NCBI GenBank assembly: GCA_020284085.1
Contig: JACEVL010000692.1
Span: 225,001-289,000 of the forward strand
DNA from: Aporrectodea caliginosa
Lineage: Eukaryota > Annelida > Clitellata > Crassiclitellata > Lumbricidae
Reading direction: 5' to 3'
Length of the DNA stretch: 64,000 bases
In this document: positions 34,101 through 45,815 of the stretch, piece by piece
How positions within the stretch are numbered: position 1 is the first letter of the stretch
How the letters are laid out: every line of letters starts with the position of its first letter
The notes under the pieces: generated by a model
The model's input: the letters and a program-made list of their open reading frames with translations, nothing else
The model's database searches: none
Told to the model about the DNA's origin: nothing
Program-made: the position numbers and the translations under genes

Positions 34101-35502
34101 AACTGCTGTTATGACTACTGACCCGTGACTTTTAGAGTTCAAACAAAGCTCGCAATACAAAGCTCGCACATCGTCTCTTGTAGATCTATGCTCAACTAAC
34201 TTTTAATCGTTTACACGAGTGTCTTATCCACCATTAGGATAACTTTACGACTATCAATGTCGTGAACGTAACTGATTGTCTAGCTGATTTCGCAAGCCTC
34301 AGTCTGTTTTTTGTTATGATCTTTTCACAAACTCACCTATTAATTAATTTCTTATGTCTCCACTTTATATTCCGTTTCACGTAGAAAGCTAGTTTGCAAA
34401 CGGCATCCACTAGTTTCATTTTCACGTTGAGACTGTTTTATGATCTAAAATTATTTTACTTCACATTTGAATTAGAGTATAATTTATAATATGGTCAATT
34501 TTCTAAGTGCACCTATGTTTGAAAAATGTACGTCGCCTATAATCAGGGTATTTGTTTAACACAAGTCATATTGTTTGCGCAATTTATATAATGGTGTATT
34601 TTTATTTAGCTCAGGAGACGATTCGTTTGGAAATTTTGCATCAATCACGGATTAGAGGATACGTCCTCAGAGTTACTACAATGAAAGATGAAATGTTTAT
34701 ATTCTGCGGAGAAGTTGGTGAAGACAATGTTACAGATTTCAGGTCCTTATCTTTCAAAATCACGGTTTACGACCGCAACAATATGGCAGAGGTGAAAGAT
34801 GCCATCGCACTGCCAGGAATCTGTGCGTGGGACATAGCAGCTTGCAACGTTTCAAATTGCTTGTATGTACTGGAGCAAAACGAGGAATTGGAGTGCTCTT
34901 CAATCTTACGCATTGCGAGGGATGAAGAACATCAGTTTAAAGTGCAAACATGGATTTATGATCTAAGATATACAAGTTATTATATATGCGTATCGCAAAA
35001 CGGCAGCTTAATAATCACTTCAAGACCAGGAGAAATGGTAAGCATATATAGTCCGAACAACGGTTTCTTGCTTCATGAAATACAGCTGTCTCCAATTATC
35101 TCTGGGTTCATATTTGTTACAAATGTCATTCAAAAAGTAAATGGAAACCTTGTATTAGCTTTTGTCAATGCACAATTTAAAACGGTATTAACTGAGATCA
35201 GTACCGATGGGATTATTGAACGGCAATATAACTACTCACCAAGTGGAATGACTTCTGTGAATTTTGCCGATACTTCCGGTAGAATTCTGATAAATGATCG
35301 GGAACATGGAAAGTGGAAAATGTTAGATTCTGAGCTGAATCTCTTGGATTTTACCGGTCCGCAGCCAAACCAGGATGGAAACGATTTCAATGATTTCCAT
35401 AGTTTGAGCTACAACAGCTCGAGGAATGAGGTAGTGGGTATTCATGCAACTAATGATTATACCAGTAGTGTTCTAACCATCTTCCGTTTAAGTGAAGAAT
35501 AG
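31117..35502 (+). CDS. F-box-like protein with beta-propeller-like C-terminus, four exons
   Basis: Predicted exons: 31117-31180 (64 nt, donor G|GTAATA), 32159-32220 (62 nt, acceptor TTTTATAG, donor ACG|GTAAGT), one of 32906-33113 or 33534-33741 (208 nt each, acceptor ACCTATAG, donor TTG|GTTAGT), and 34610-35502 (893 nt, acceptor TTATTTAG). Phases agree at every junction and give 408 residues. After 42 Lys/Ser-rich residues comes an F-box-like helix (LHDLPREMLECILVKAI) with the later core VCSQWSDIL; F-boxes bind Skp1 in SCF ubiquitin ligases. The last exon has repeated beta-strand blocks (ITVYDR, LYVLEQ, SLIITSRPGEMVSIYSPNN, GRILINDRE) that suggest an NHL/WD-type propeller, the usual substrate-binding partner of an F-box. 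There is no signal peptide in the spliced product. A possible poly(A) signal ATTAAA lies at 35712. Function is inferred; splicing is unproven. Confidence 0.7.
31181..32158 (+). other. Intron 1 of the F-box gene
   Basis: It runs from GTAATA to a TTTTCTTTTATAG acceptor. Two short open frames at 31536-31811 (minus) and 31815-32114 (plus) overlap RT-like sequence: on the minus strand the phrases around 31640-31800 resemble LINE C-terminal coding, but decay prevents a firm call. Confidence 0.5.
32735..33960 (+). repeat. Tandem duplication (~628 bp) carrying the F-box exon twice
   Basis: Copy A (about 32735-33330) and copy B (about 33338-33960) share flanking intron and the 208-nt exon. Exon copies 32906-33113 and 33534-33741 differ by one synonymous base (GAT/GAC), while the introns differ by many substitutions and indels. 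Part of the flank (CTCGCAACAACTCTCC) is present a third time at about 33952. Confidence 0.9.
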
Positions 35503-35959
35503 AACCACTCTAAAGAATGCTAACGATGAGGACAATTGAACTTAAATAGCGTTGACATCTCTTGCAGTTACTGTCGTTTCGTTGCTACTATAGACTACAT
35601 CTAATTTAAACCGTTGAGAAAACTATTCCCTTTTAAATATAACTTGTTTATTCGTTTACGCAATTCGTGTAATTAACAAAGCAATTTGTTTTTCTTTGTT
35701 TCGTGCATTTCATTAAAAAAAATTCTGCTCTTATGCATACATAGATCTGTTTAATAGTTAGAAAGTTCTTTAGCGTAAAGGAGTTTTTTGATCATAGCCT
35801 AATTTCTTGTTTTACCACAACCACCTTCACCATCCACTGACAGTTTTATGTCCGAAACCGAAATTGTGTTTCCTTACAATATCAAATCATATGCAGCACA
35901 TACTTCATTTTGCATCGTATCACCTTCCTGAACTTTACTGGCTTACTGGTGAATGGTTT

Positions 35960-35970
35960 TTTAATTATTA

Positions 35971-36005
<35 letters not shown>

Positions 36006-36079
36006 TATTATTATCGTTATTATTATTATCATCATCATATTATTATCATCATCATCATCATCATCATCAGCATCAGCAG

Positions 36080-36142
<63 letters not shown>

Positions 36143-36145
36143 TGT
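35960..36145. repeat. Compound (ATT)n-(ATC)n microsatellite in the duplicated segment
   Basis: Allelic in position to 49305-49515 of the downstream duplicate, but with a different ATT:ATC composition. Confidence 0.9.
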
Positions 36146-36319
36146 AAGACAATTTATAAATTTCAAGATAATGTCAGTAGATGCACCGTAAATGCGCTTA
36201 AGCAGCTTCTAATAAGACAACATAAATGGATCTTTCAACACATTTCTACGACCATCCACCGATATATCTTAGGATCCCGAAGCGCAACAGGCATAAGAAG
36301 AACATCTGATACCGTTGGA

Positions 36320-36800
36320 CCAGATGCTGCCATGCTATAAACGTCATTGCTCTCGACCTGTAAGGCTTTCCCTCCATGCTACATCGTAACTCTCGGCGGA
36401 ACGCAGTAACTGAGACCGTCACCGATTATACCAGCACTAAATATCCGCCAGGTACGAAGGTGCGAGAATGGAGGCGACACTAATTACTTTGTTATGTTCC
36501 GACAGCAACTACCCAACGTGGTGGGGGTGGTACTTCTAGGGGAGTGCCTGCAGGCTATCATAGGGGTGAAGGTCTTGTTGTTCAAAATAGTATCAACCAG
36601 TTAGGGCGCTACTATATAATGACCTCAGGACTGACAATTTTTTCTATTTCTCATGACCAGTTTTATATAGCGCAGGAGCGCTCCCGCACGGCTGAAAACA
36701 TCAGTTTTTACAAGTGAAGAGACTGGGCTCGGGTCGTCACAGAAGCCTCTGTTCCAGAGGGAGTGGCGCTATATAAATGCTTGATTGAGCGGGCGATTAC
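36320..36800 (+). mobile_element. L2-like LINE 3' fragment, rearranged
   Basis: Matches 49700-50085 in pieces: GCTCTCGACCTG, CTCTCGGCGG(A/C)ACGCAGTAAC, GACCTCAGGACTGAC and the terminal GGCGCTATATAAATGCTTGA. A second, inverted TTTATATAGCGC tail lies inside it at 36660. Confidence 0.7.
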
Positions 36801-36884
36801 ATTACGATTAGAGCGGAGAGAGCGAACGTGACCAGCTTAAAGGCACTACAGCAAACCGCCTATAAAATATTTAGGCTGGAGAAT

Positions 36885-37466
36885 GGATCCAGCATATAAC
36901 CTGAGACGTGGCCAAATTTGGGGATACGTCCGCAAAGGCGTGCGGCAGAGCGCAGGACCCGGTTCAGGCACCCCAACCGACAAGCTGGGAGGCCAACATA
37001 GAGTGAGCAACAGTAGTCAAGTCGGACAGTGATAAAAGAGTGGATGAGTGTAGCGGTGGAGTCTGAAGTAAGTGAGCGAGCAACAGTGCGAAACTGGCGT
37101 AACTGATAGTATGAATCACGGCAGAGGCGGTTTATATGTGGGGCAAAGGTTAACTCTTGGTCCAGTGTAACTCCAAGGTCACGGACAGCGGAGGAAAAGA
37201 CAAACTGAGGGAAGTCTGCAGCAATGGTAGAAAGGTCTAGCTTCGCAAGCTGCTGCCGAGAGTGCCCAGCCAGATAAATTGGGTTTTAGATGGGTTGAGG
37301 CGCAGGCGGTTCGATGACATCCAGGCCTCCAGGGCACCCAAAGCCAGGCTCATTGCTCGAACAGCAGCAGTGGCGTTATTAGCAAGGCAGTGAATGAAGG
37401 ACTTGCTCATTGTCCCATCACAGTGACCGTCACAGAGGAGGAGGTAAGCACTAACATAAGCACATG
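36885..37466 (-). mobile_element. L2-like LINE fragment
   Basis: The minus strand encodes ALEAWMSSNRLRLNPSKTQF, IWLGT and, further on, RVLRSAARLCGRIPKFG and HVSGY in shifted frames, the post-RT block of the L2-like family. It ends at a flush junction with R85 at 37467. Confidence 0.75.
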
Positions 37467-37548
37467 GATCCACAGTTTAACGGCAGCTTATGACAACATA
37501 GGCCGTTTCCGCCGACAAAGATTTGTTTTGGCATATTACAGCTCTATA
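37467..37548 (+). repeat. R85 repeat, copy
   Basis: Complete copy from GGATCCACAGTTTAACGGC to CATATTACAGCTCT. Its first base abuts the truncated LINE. Confidence 0.9.
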
Positions 37549-38160
37549 ACATAAGCACATATCGCCTCTCAAGCTTATATAGTATCGGTTGTACACGTTT
37601 CAAGGGTGTCTAAAAAGAGCGCTTTAAACCATTCGGCGACCGTATTGCTGAACAATCTGCTCGACTGAATCTCCTCTGTTCCGTTCAACTTTCGCTGGTC
37701 CAATTCTTAGCACCATCGACTATACAATACAATCCATGATACTCTGTGATCAGTCGACCTTGTTCTGGAATTAGACCCGAGTTTAACTGCTCTCGATTTT
37801 AATTTGACTTGTGCGCGATTCGAATAAATTTCTACCCACGACTCAGCATTACGATTATGATGACGATTAAGATGATGTTGAAACCACTTCCTTACTAGTA
37901 GCTCAAAGGCCCTGCCACGGTATTCCGTACCCCAATGGTGCCAGTCTCAAGCCAGGATAAAGGTGAGGGTTACGTAAGTCGTCTTCGTTTAGAAATAGGC
38001 GTTGTTTATAGAAGGCATTCAATGTTACAGTAGCCTATGTATGTATAATTATTATGGTCAAGAGCCTCACGAATCGTATGTGATTGAAGACAACAGTTTA
38101 GAGACTCTCTGTGAAATGTGAGGAAAGTTGGCTTTCAGGAGAAGTTGAGGAAGATTTAGT
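37549..38160. other. Repeat mosaic, no gene; R100 complement at 37915-37990
   Basis: TTTCAAGGGTGTCTAAAAAG with GCGCTTTAAACCATTCGGCG (A-box complement) lies at 37595. A sequence related to 23680-23880 follows, and an R100 complement (CCCAATGGTGCCAGTCTCAA) lies at 37930. Confidence 0.45.
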
Positions 38161-38168
38161 TCGAGTCT

Positions 38169-38299
38169 TATGATGTATGTATGCATGTATGTATGTATGT
38201 ATGTATGTATGTATGCATGTATGTATGTATATATGTATGTATGTATTTATGTATGTATGTATGTATGTATGTATGTTAATATGTATGTATGTATGTAAC

Positions 38300-38330
<31 letters not shown>

Positions 38331-38430
38331 TGCATTAACTGTATGTATGTATGTATGTATGTATGTATGTATGTATCTCTAATGTATGTAGTCGATGTAT
38401 GTATGTATGTATGTATGTATGTATGTATGC
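38169..38430. repeat. (TGTA)n microsatellite with interruptions
   Basis: Long ATGT runs are broken by short non-repeat words. It lies immediately upstream of an L2 3' end. Confidence 0.95.
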
Positions 38431-38441
38431 ATAATGTGTTT

Positions 38442-38618
38442 GTAAACCCTCGACCTGGAATAGTCTCCCTCTGGTCCGCCCCTCCTTCCTAGAAGCCCTT
38501 CTCATGCATTCCTCTCTCAACGAATGGTCCGTTTGGCCGTCATTTTTGAAGTTGGGAGTGCCTCTGAGTAGTTCCCTTGAAGAGCACGCTGTACAAATTC
38601 AAGTAATGAATGAATGAC
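38442..38618 (+). mobile_element. L2-like LINE, extreme 3' end
   Basis: CCTCGACCTGGAATAGTCTC encodes the STWNSLPL block, followed by TGCCTCTGAGTAG, CCTTGAAGAGC and an (AATG)n tail. Confidence 0.7.
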
Positions 38619-38867
38619 TAATCTATATAAATATTCATACATGATACATCGCGTACAGTATATATAAATATACCATAATAGTCGAACTAAATGTTTGAAA
38701 CTTATTATATATAAATTATAATATGCGTTTTTATATTTTGAGCAGTGTATGTAAAGTAGCAAGAACTTTTCATTAGTCTAAATATGTTGCCTAATGATGT
38801 CAACGGTCGTTAACGTCATAGGTTGTGGTGAAACACTAGAAACTAAGATGTGAAAGATAACGTTCGG

Positions 38868-39010
38868 CTTAGACTGTATTGCAGGCTGTCTGTTCTGTTA
38901 GTAGTTAAGATTTATGTCTTCTGTATTTGTGTTCTTGTGAATTGTTTCAACTGCATAATTGTACACTGTAACCGTTTTGCGTTTGTCAACCGGATTGTTT
39001 CAATAAACGA
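38868..39010 (+). mobile_element. SINE 3' half, AATAAAG-type tail
   Basis: Matches the 3' half of the SINE at 24003-24250 from TTGCAGGCTG to TTGTTTCAATAAA. The tRNA-like head is missing. Confidence 0.8.
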
Positions 39011-39460
39011 AAATATAAAATATATTATTAGAAACCTTAGAAATTTTTTGCCTCTTGTGCTATATAAACTTCAGGCGTCCAAGATTTGGCAATCAATCTA
39101 GGTAGACCAGACGAAGAACCTCATGTACAATATGAATGTTTATCAAGGAACATTTCCCTTTAAAGAAAATTCCTGTTTATGACAATATTGCTGTTGAATA
39201 TTGTTTCGTTTGCCTTAAAGACTTCTTTCCTAATACTGATTTTAATGGACATTAGTAACTATACTATTTTATGCTGTTAAACAATGAATATTGGTGACAT
39301 TGTGAAGTGCTGTTTCGACATCCTACACTAATGTCGTCTTTCGGACACTGTATAGGCCTACTCTTCGTTTTCACTGTAGGTACTGTCTATACTTTCGCTT
39401 TGTCGTCAACGACTTTTGGTGTCATATTATGACGATGTTAAACTTTGGAATAAAAAATCA
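39011..39460. other. No gene recognised
   Basis: GCTGTTAAACAATGAATATT at 39275 is shared with 62613. Confidence 0.35.
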
Positions 39461-39800
39461 AGCTTCGCCACTGCCCGTACCCTGGTAATGCCAGTCCCAA
39501 ACGCTGGAGAGAGAAGGAGGGTGACGCTGATCATCTTTATTTTGGCACAGTGTCGTTAAACAGCAACTACCCATTGCAACCAACAGCATGTATACATTAC
39601 CCATAACTTCGTCAGCGACATATATATAATAAGGAAATTGCAATCTTAATGACGAACAAAATAATGAACGAAAGATTCAAGAGCGATTAAGTTTCAACGA
39701 AGTCGAGATTTAATATATGATGGATGGCAGGCGTTTAAAAGGTGTGCAACGTCAAGGGCGTTGGTGTCCACATTATAATTACCGAAAATAATCCAGCCGC
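39460..39800 (-). repeat. R100 complement plus linked repeat shared with 50140-50420
   Basis: GCCACTGCCCGTACC...GGTAATGCCAGTCCCAA is the R100 complement. It is followed by GTTAAACAGCAACTACCC and GGCAGGCGTTTAAAAGGTGT, in the same order as at 50190-50370 and, partly, 28935-29125. Confidence 0.65.
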
Positions 39801-40884
39801 ACCTTTGTTTCAGGGCATAAATAAATTAAAAGCATTATTTAACGACATTTATGATACCTTTTAAATTAAAATCCCATTACTATATGATGGGCATTCTGGA
39901 GAAACGCTGTTCATCAGAATCCCCCTTATTTTTCTGCGTGCTTGACAATATAGATATAAAAAACGACAGCAACATAAAAAATTAATTTAAGGACATCGCC
40001 GTCTGGATTATGATCAAATGAACTAAGGAGCATTCTCCAAGAAATAAGTACTTTCTTTATGTCCAAATTTTAGGCATAACCGACCCTCCCTACCCCAATT
40101 GTCAACAACTGTTTGGACATTGACGGATCCCTAAAAAAGTATGTCAACAATCCGCAGAGGTCTACAAAAAAGAAAAAAATGGCTCAATACAATAGAATCA
40201 TTTGTTAACAATTTTTTACACTAAAAAATGCAATCTCGAATTCAAAATAATTATATGAGTTTAGTTTATTGCCAGCTTTTAAGTAGTATTAAACATTAAG
40301 TACTTTATTCATTTTTAGCATTTCTTAATGTTTTTGCTACCATTTGGAAGGGTCTGTGTTATTTATTGGAGAAAAATTTCTTGACAACTTTTACTGAGCC
40401 CCGAACCCCCTTGTCAACAACTGTCAAACTTTTCCAAACCCCCCCCCCCTATTTTGTTGATAGAATTAATGGACGACCCCTATAATAAAGTGCGCATCTA
40501 TAAATACTATATATTATATATATATATATATGTATGTATATATTCCTTCGAATATTATTGTCGTCATCGGCTTTTGATGTCATACGATGATGTTAATCCT
40601 TGGCAATACATGATTAATATAGTTATAATTATTTATAACATAGTTTTAATTAACATCTTTCGTTGTTTGCACCAGAGTCTTGCCTCTGTTTCGTGCATAC
40701 GCCATCTCTGTGCAGCTATTTACCAGTAGGCACAATTCTCTTGTGTGTGTACGCCGATCAGTTCCTTTTCTGGATGTGTCTTTCCGATAGTTTTCAAAGT
40801 ATTGATAATTAATTCTATAAACATGTTGTTGCTGGCTTCTATGTCTTACAGTGGTTAGTCACTCCTGCCATAATTGAGGAGGGG
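39801..40884. other. No gene; a short (TA)n at 40508-40545
   Basis: GACACCTTTTAAATTAAAATC-type motif at 39855. CCCCC-rich words at 40130 and 40440. The open frame at 40454-40729 is not supported. Confidence 0.35.
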
Positions 40885-41165
40885 GATAGTATAATGGATG
40901 GTATAATGGATAACACTCTTGCCTGAAGTTGTCACGGACCAGGTTCCGATTCCCGTAAGGCTCCCCTGGGTTTAGCTGGATGACTTAATTCCCTAGGTGG
41001 CTGCTGAAGTACAATCAGCTTGCGCCTTGCATGGCTGCAACTTTGTTGATTTATTTATGTCTTCTGTAATTTGTGTTCTTGTGAATTGTTTAATCGCCAT
41101 AACATGTACAGCGCATTGCGTTTGTCAGGCGCTTCATTAAAGTTAATAAATATTATTATTATTAT
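40885..41165 (+). mobile_element. tRNA-derived SINE with AATAAAG-type tail
   Basis: The head has ATAGTATAATGGATGG/ATAATGGATAACACT (A-box) and GGTTCCGATTCCCG (B-box). The tail TTTATGTCTTCTGTAATTTG to CTTCATTAAAGTTAATAAA is shared with the SINE at 24003 although the heads differ. Ends in (ATT)n. Confidence 0.75.
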
Positions 41166-41730
41166 AAAATTTAGTTAAACTATTGATAATTCATTTAGTC
41201 GTCATTAAGACACCTACTTCCACAGCAAGCATAAGATGCTGAACTCGTGGAACTATTGATAATAATCGGCATTTACTTCAGCATTGCCGTTCTCAAGTAG
41301 CGCAGTCCAAAGCCTGGATAAATAAATAATAAATAGAATAACAAATAGCGACACTATTTATTATGGTGCATATTATTGCGCATATATTAAGCGACATTGA
41401 CTAATTATAATTACCAAGCATAAATAGCTAAGTAGATAATACATAAATAATAGCGCCTTCTCTTCCTCTGTTCGCTTGCGGTCCATTTAATTTGTTGGCA
41501 CTGACTTGGGTCGGTAGTGATTCTGAATCATTGAGTGGAGCTTTTAGAAATGTTCGATTAGAATTCGGTGTCGCTGAGCAATTGTTACTTTAGGACTTCC
41601 TCGTTTGACAATGATTTAACTGGTTCTGGTCGGGAGCCCCGCCCCACTGGTGACTTTTTCTTGAAGTGGCACTATGCATTTGTCGGATTACAATACACTA
41701 ACACTGCTTTTATCATCAATCGGCAAGTGG
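41166..41730. other. No gene recognised
   Basis: AT-rich, with a few ATAAATAA words. Confidence 0.35.
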
Positions 41731-41815
41731 ATGGATCCTCAGTTTAACGGCAGCTTATGACAACGTAGCGCCGTTCCCGCCGACAAAGATTAGTTTTGGC
41801 ATATTACAGCTCTCA
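41731..41815 (+). repeat. R85 repeat, copy
   Basis: GGATCCTCAGTTTAACGGCA to CATATTACAGCTCT, nearly intact. Confidence 0.9.
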
Positions 41816-42330
41816 TTGAAGTGTGTTGTGTCCCTTATGTATATAGCTTCAAGTAATGACACTTTAAAGGTGTCTAAAAAGAGCGCTCTAGCCAAACGTA
41901 GCATATTAAAGGTGTCTAAAGAGAGCGCTCTCATTATTCCAAAATTTAACATCGTCTTAATATGGCTTCAAAGGCTGTTGACGAGAATTATACAGATAAG
42001 AGTAGATTCAACGCGATTAACGAGCGATTATTATTGTTATTCCAAAGCTTAGCTTCGTCTTATGGCATCAGGGGCTAATAATTTCCAAGCAACACAGTGC
42101 AGTATTCAATACAATGAAAACGAGAAACTTATAGCGTCCAAAAGATACCATTTAAAGGTATCAAAACAAATCGAGGTCCTTGATTTTTCGACTAGTTCTC
42201 CAGACATACGATTCCGTCGGTGAGGGCCACCATTGCTCGCAGATTGCGGTCGGTGTAATTGTAATCGTCATTGAGCATTTGTATAGCGCCACACAGAGAC
42301 TCAGAGGCGCTCCCAACACAGGTCTGTGCT
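41816..42330. other. Repeat mosaic; L2-type tail at 42265-42330 (minus)
   Basis: TTTAAAGGTGTCTAAA plus GAGCGCTCTAGCC occurs twice at 41870-41935. At 42272 ATTTGTATAGCGCC...CAGAGGCGCTCCCAAC is the complement of an L2-type 3' end. Confidence 0.5.
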
Positions 42331-42875
42331 GTCTCTTTCCCGCTGCTCTTTCCCCATCGTCTCTTGTTGTCGCTGTGGCACTCGGTAGATGGCGTTACCC
42401 TTGTTGTACAAGTTGGAGTTATCGTGCTATGCTCGTGTTGCTCGGTGAGCCTCCTGCTCTCGATTGCACGGATGCGGGTATAATCGGTTCGCCGCCCGAT
42501 CCGCACAGGAACGCCTAAACTCACCATGTCCTTGCTGTCTGTTGTACATTTTCAGATAATGAAAGACAACGATGATGAACTCCTAAAATCGCCAGTTTTC
42601 GGTTTGTTTGTGTTCAAACGTCCTCCAGTCGAGGAATGGCTACACCACCGACAACTTTGTTCCATTCTCCATTGTTCCATTGTCTTCTACCTCTTGTCTC
42701 TCTCATCAACTGACTGAATGATTATGCAGTTGAAGTTTAGCTGACATAGATGAATAACTATACTACAAAGTATTGACTTTTTAACGTTGTGACTTTATGT
42801 AACAATACACGTGATTAGCTTCGCCCTCCTAGTTTATCCAGGTTAGTGACTGGCGCTATAATACCGTTGGAGGAG

Positions 42876-42955
42876 GATCCAGAGTTTCTCGGCAGCTTAT
42901 GACAACGTAGGCCGTCTCCGCCGACAAAGATTATTTTTGGCATATTACAGCTCTA
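42876..42955 (+). repeat. R85 repeat inside the array, inserted in R100
   Basis: GGATCCAGAGTTTCTCGGCA to CATATTACAGCTCT. It is flanked on both sides by ACAATACCG(T/C), suggesting a short duplication on insertion. Confidence 0.8.
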
Positions 42956-43098
42956 CAATACCGCTGCTTGTTTACTGTGTAACGGCCACTGTGTGGTAAC
43001 AAAGACCATTAGCGTCGCCATCCTCCTTTATCCAGCTTCGGACTGGCACTGACAGAGTACGACCAGTGGCGGAGTTACAATACCGTTGAACATATTAA

Positions 43099-44060
43099 CC
43101 CTCAGGCTGCCGAGGTTTTTTTAACACTGGCTACCAAGGGGGGTGGTTACCACCCCTAGGATTTCGTGTTTGGTTTAACATATCATAACTTGTAATAGAG
43201 CAATGGATTCAGCATTCATTTCTGAACAGAATGGTATATTTAGTTGTACATTATGTGAATGCACCTCGAAATTACATAACTGTTTAACAACGGAACCCCG
43301 TAATTAGCGTAATTTTATATTATTGCGTACATTTTGTACTTTTTGGATAAACAAATATAAGATTATGTGTGTTTTTAAACAGATCTATGTATCCAAGAAC
43401 ATTGTAAACATAAGTTGTAGCAATAGCCTACATAGTCCATAGTCTGTTTAGTTGTTGCGAAATCTAAAGGCAACATGAAACAAGACTTTACGTTATTGTT
43501 CACGGCAGTCAAATAGGCCTATGTCAGTGGTCCTTGCATTTTTGCAAGTTACTCCCGTTGTTTTGTGCGAATGCTTCCTGTAAACTGGCTTCTCACTTCA
43601 TCTTCAGTATCTGTTTCACCAAATATAAGTTCTAAATCTGTAGCTGTCGAAAAACGTTTATGTAGAAATATCGGTTTACGTTGTGATGTTGCATCAGCCA
43701 TTTTCAGACAGATAATTTATTTTGATCGCTTCCAGTTTTCAAAAGACAAAAAAGTATGCAAGCAAATGTAGCCATGCATTCCCTCTACAGAGTGGTTTAT
43801 TTGTTTCTCTTCCAGGGAAGAAGAAAAATTAATACGCTATAGTCGAAAAACCGGGGGTGGTATCCACCCCCCGTACCTCAGGTATATCGGGTATAACATT
43901 TGAACGGCGTGAGATACAACCATGATGTTTACCTCAAAATGTGCGCAAATGAACCTGCGACAGCTATCTAAAATGTAAAAAATCCCATTGATATTTTATG
44001 CATAAAAGCCCTAGCAGGCTTGTGGGGGGGTGATCACCACCCCCCTTGGTAGTCCGAGGG
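43099..44060. mobile_element. piggyBac-type nonautonomous element (~960 bp)
   Basis: The left end is TTAA (43095-43098) followed by CCCTCAGGCTGCCGAGG. The right end is the complement of CCCTCGGACTACCAAGG followed by TAAG, one T short of TTAA. Subterminal GGGGGGTGGT/ACCACCCC hairpins lie near both ends. A 50-residue minus-strand ORF resembling a piggyBac transposase N-terminus remains inside; the catalytic part is deleted. Confidence 0.75.
43549..43701 (-). pseudogene. Truncated piggyBac-like transposase N-terminus (50 aa)
   Basis: A complete but short frame runs from ATG at 43701 to TAA at 43549. It encodes KRFSTATDLELIFGETDTED, an acidic N-terminal segment of the type seen in piggyBac transposases. 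The DDD catalytic domain is absent, so this is the stub left by internal deletion. It ends shortly after RTKQRE. Confidence 0.55.
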
Positions 44061-44703
44061 TAAGAAAGCCTCATTTAGTTCAACAATACCGTTGGAACAA
44101 ATCAGATTTTCTTATAGTATTTTGTCATTATTAAAAGAGGTGTCCAAAAGCTAAGAAACTGAAGTATTACTAAATGCTTTACGATATCTTGAATCTGCTA
44201 TGGCCGCTGACGTTCACATTTCTTTTATACCACTTAATACATAGAGATCGAATTCAATGTTACTTCACACCTTATGTTGTAGAGGGATTTATTAACTGCA
44301 GTGTTGTTACTATCTAACGACGCTATGATTTAGCAAGCCATGCCCTCATTCATAACGATAAATGCAATTTTATTGAAACTACTGTAAACAGTGGTCACAT
44401 GGTTGGAGCAGAGTTTAATTTGAATCAAGATATTAGATGAATTTTGCTTTTACGGCCCCTTTTATTGTTGGTTCATTGTATTTTTGTTGATGTTAATGAG
44501 TGCAGTAGGCTGCTTTTGTTTGGTTTAAGGTCATTCTATCCGTCCTTGCGTCCGTCTAACGCTACCTCCCTCCCTCAATCGCTTTTTCCTTCCATCCTCC
44601 CTGCCTCCCACCTTTCTACATTACGAGACGCTTTTGTTAAACACCCTTGAAACGGTTTAGACTGATGTTATAATAACGGCCAACTGCCTTTAACCGCAAG
44701 TAG

Positions 44704-44795
44704 AGCTGTAATATGCCAAAACTAATCTTTGTCGGCGGCAACGGCCAATGTTGTCATAAGCTGCCGTTAAACTGAGGACTCACTCACTAACCGCA
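44704..44795 (-). repeat. R85 repeat, minus-strand copy
   Basis: AGAGCTGTAATATGCCAAAA to GCCGTTAAACTGAGGAC is the complement of R85. Confidence 0.9.
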
Positions 44796-45659
44796 AGTAC
44801 AGAGGGTGTAAAGGGTATTAATAAAAGCAAGATAATGTCGACGTCAACGGCTCTGAAAGCCGCAAGGTAACACTAAACAGTTAAAGGTATTAAAATCGCA
44901 AGTTGTAGGTTGTCTTGTCTTCAACCGCCCTCGAGTCGAGGAGTAGCTACACCATGGACAACTGTGTTCCATCCCATTTGTCTCTTGTCTCTCATGTTAA
45001 ATGATCGAATGGTAATTCAGTTTTAGTTTAGCTGACATGCACGAACTAACGATACTACAACGTAGTTACTTTTCAACGAACAGGACTATTTGTACATGCA
45101 ATAAGAAATATTATTAGCGTCGCCCTCCTGCTTTTTCGAGGCTGGGGTCTGTCACCTGCTGAATACAAAGCATGCAGCTGTCGAGTTGCGTTGAAGCTCG
45201 CACAAAAGTCGAAATTGGTCGCAAACGTTGGCAAAAGGTCCAATACCTGGCAAAAGGTCCAATACCTGCAACTTGTTAATATATAAAACTTGTTAATATA
45301 TAACAAAGATGATTAACCTCGCCCTCCTTCAAAACAATGAACTCAGTTTTACTGGAAGTACTGTCAACAATGGTCACATGGCTGGAACGCGCGATAGAAC
45401 TTGTCAAAATTCATCGGAACATTGTGTTATCTGAATTTAATGCAATACAATACAACTGTATTTGATATTGCCCTCCTTACAAAGCTCAGAAGTGCACACG
45501 ACCATGATACGACAGAACGTCGATGGCGCAGAGCAATTGTACGTGAGCAACTTGCTCAAGGTCCCTACACCTTCCCCCTCATTAAGGTCTAAACTAATGA
45601 CTAGTTTTTCTCTTTGATCAATCTCGTTCTTTGAAGACGTTTCTTTTCCAAGTCGGGGT

Positions 45660-45815
45660 TTTCGTGCTGAGAGCGCTTCTGAATAGTTATTCAAAGAGAG
45701 GGCGCTATACGAATCTTTAGATACAATACACTAAATACAATAATTGCCTCGGATGAGGCTCAAACCTGTGCTGTCAGCGTTACAGAACGAGCTCTCTAAC
45801 CAATCGGCCACTTGT
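45660..45815. mobile_element. L2-type tail (plus) abutting tRNA-like SINE head (minus)
   Basis: GGGCGCTATACGAATC closes an L2-type tail at 45710. On the minus strand GTGGCCGATTGGTTAGAGA (A-box) and GGTTTGAGCC (B-box) lie at 45812-45755. Confidence 0.6.

Larger units (their letters stand above)
34852..36893 (+). repeat. Duplicated segment, source copy (paralogous to 48305-50155)
   Basis: From within the last F-box-gene exon through its 3' flank, a triplet microsatellite and an L2 fragment, the order matches 48305-50155. Copy 1 is longer because its L2 portion has been rearranged between about 36470 and 36700. Confidence 0.85.

Noticed and set aside
34552..34609. Use of ATG/ATT start at 34552 as a single-exon gene start with a signal-like N-terminus
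   Set aside because: The hydrophobic stretch is intron sequence ending in TTTATTTAG; phase and the upstream F-box exon support an acceptor at 34609/34610.
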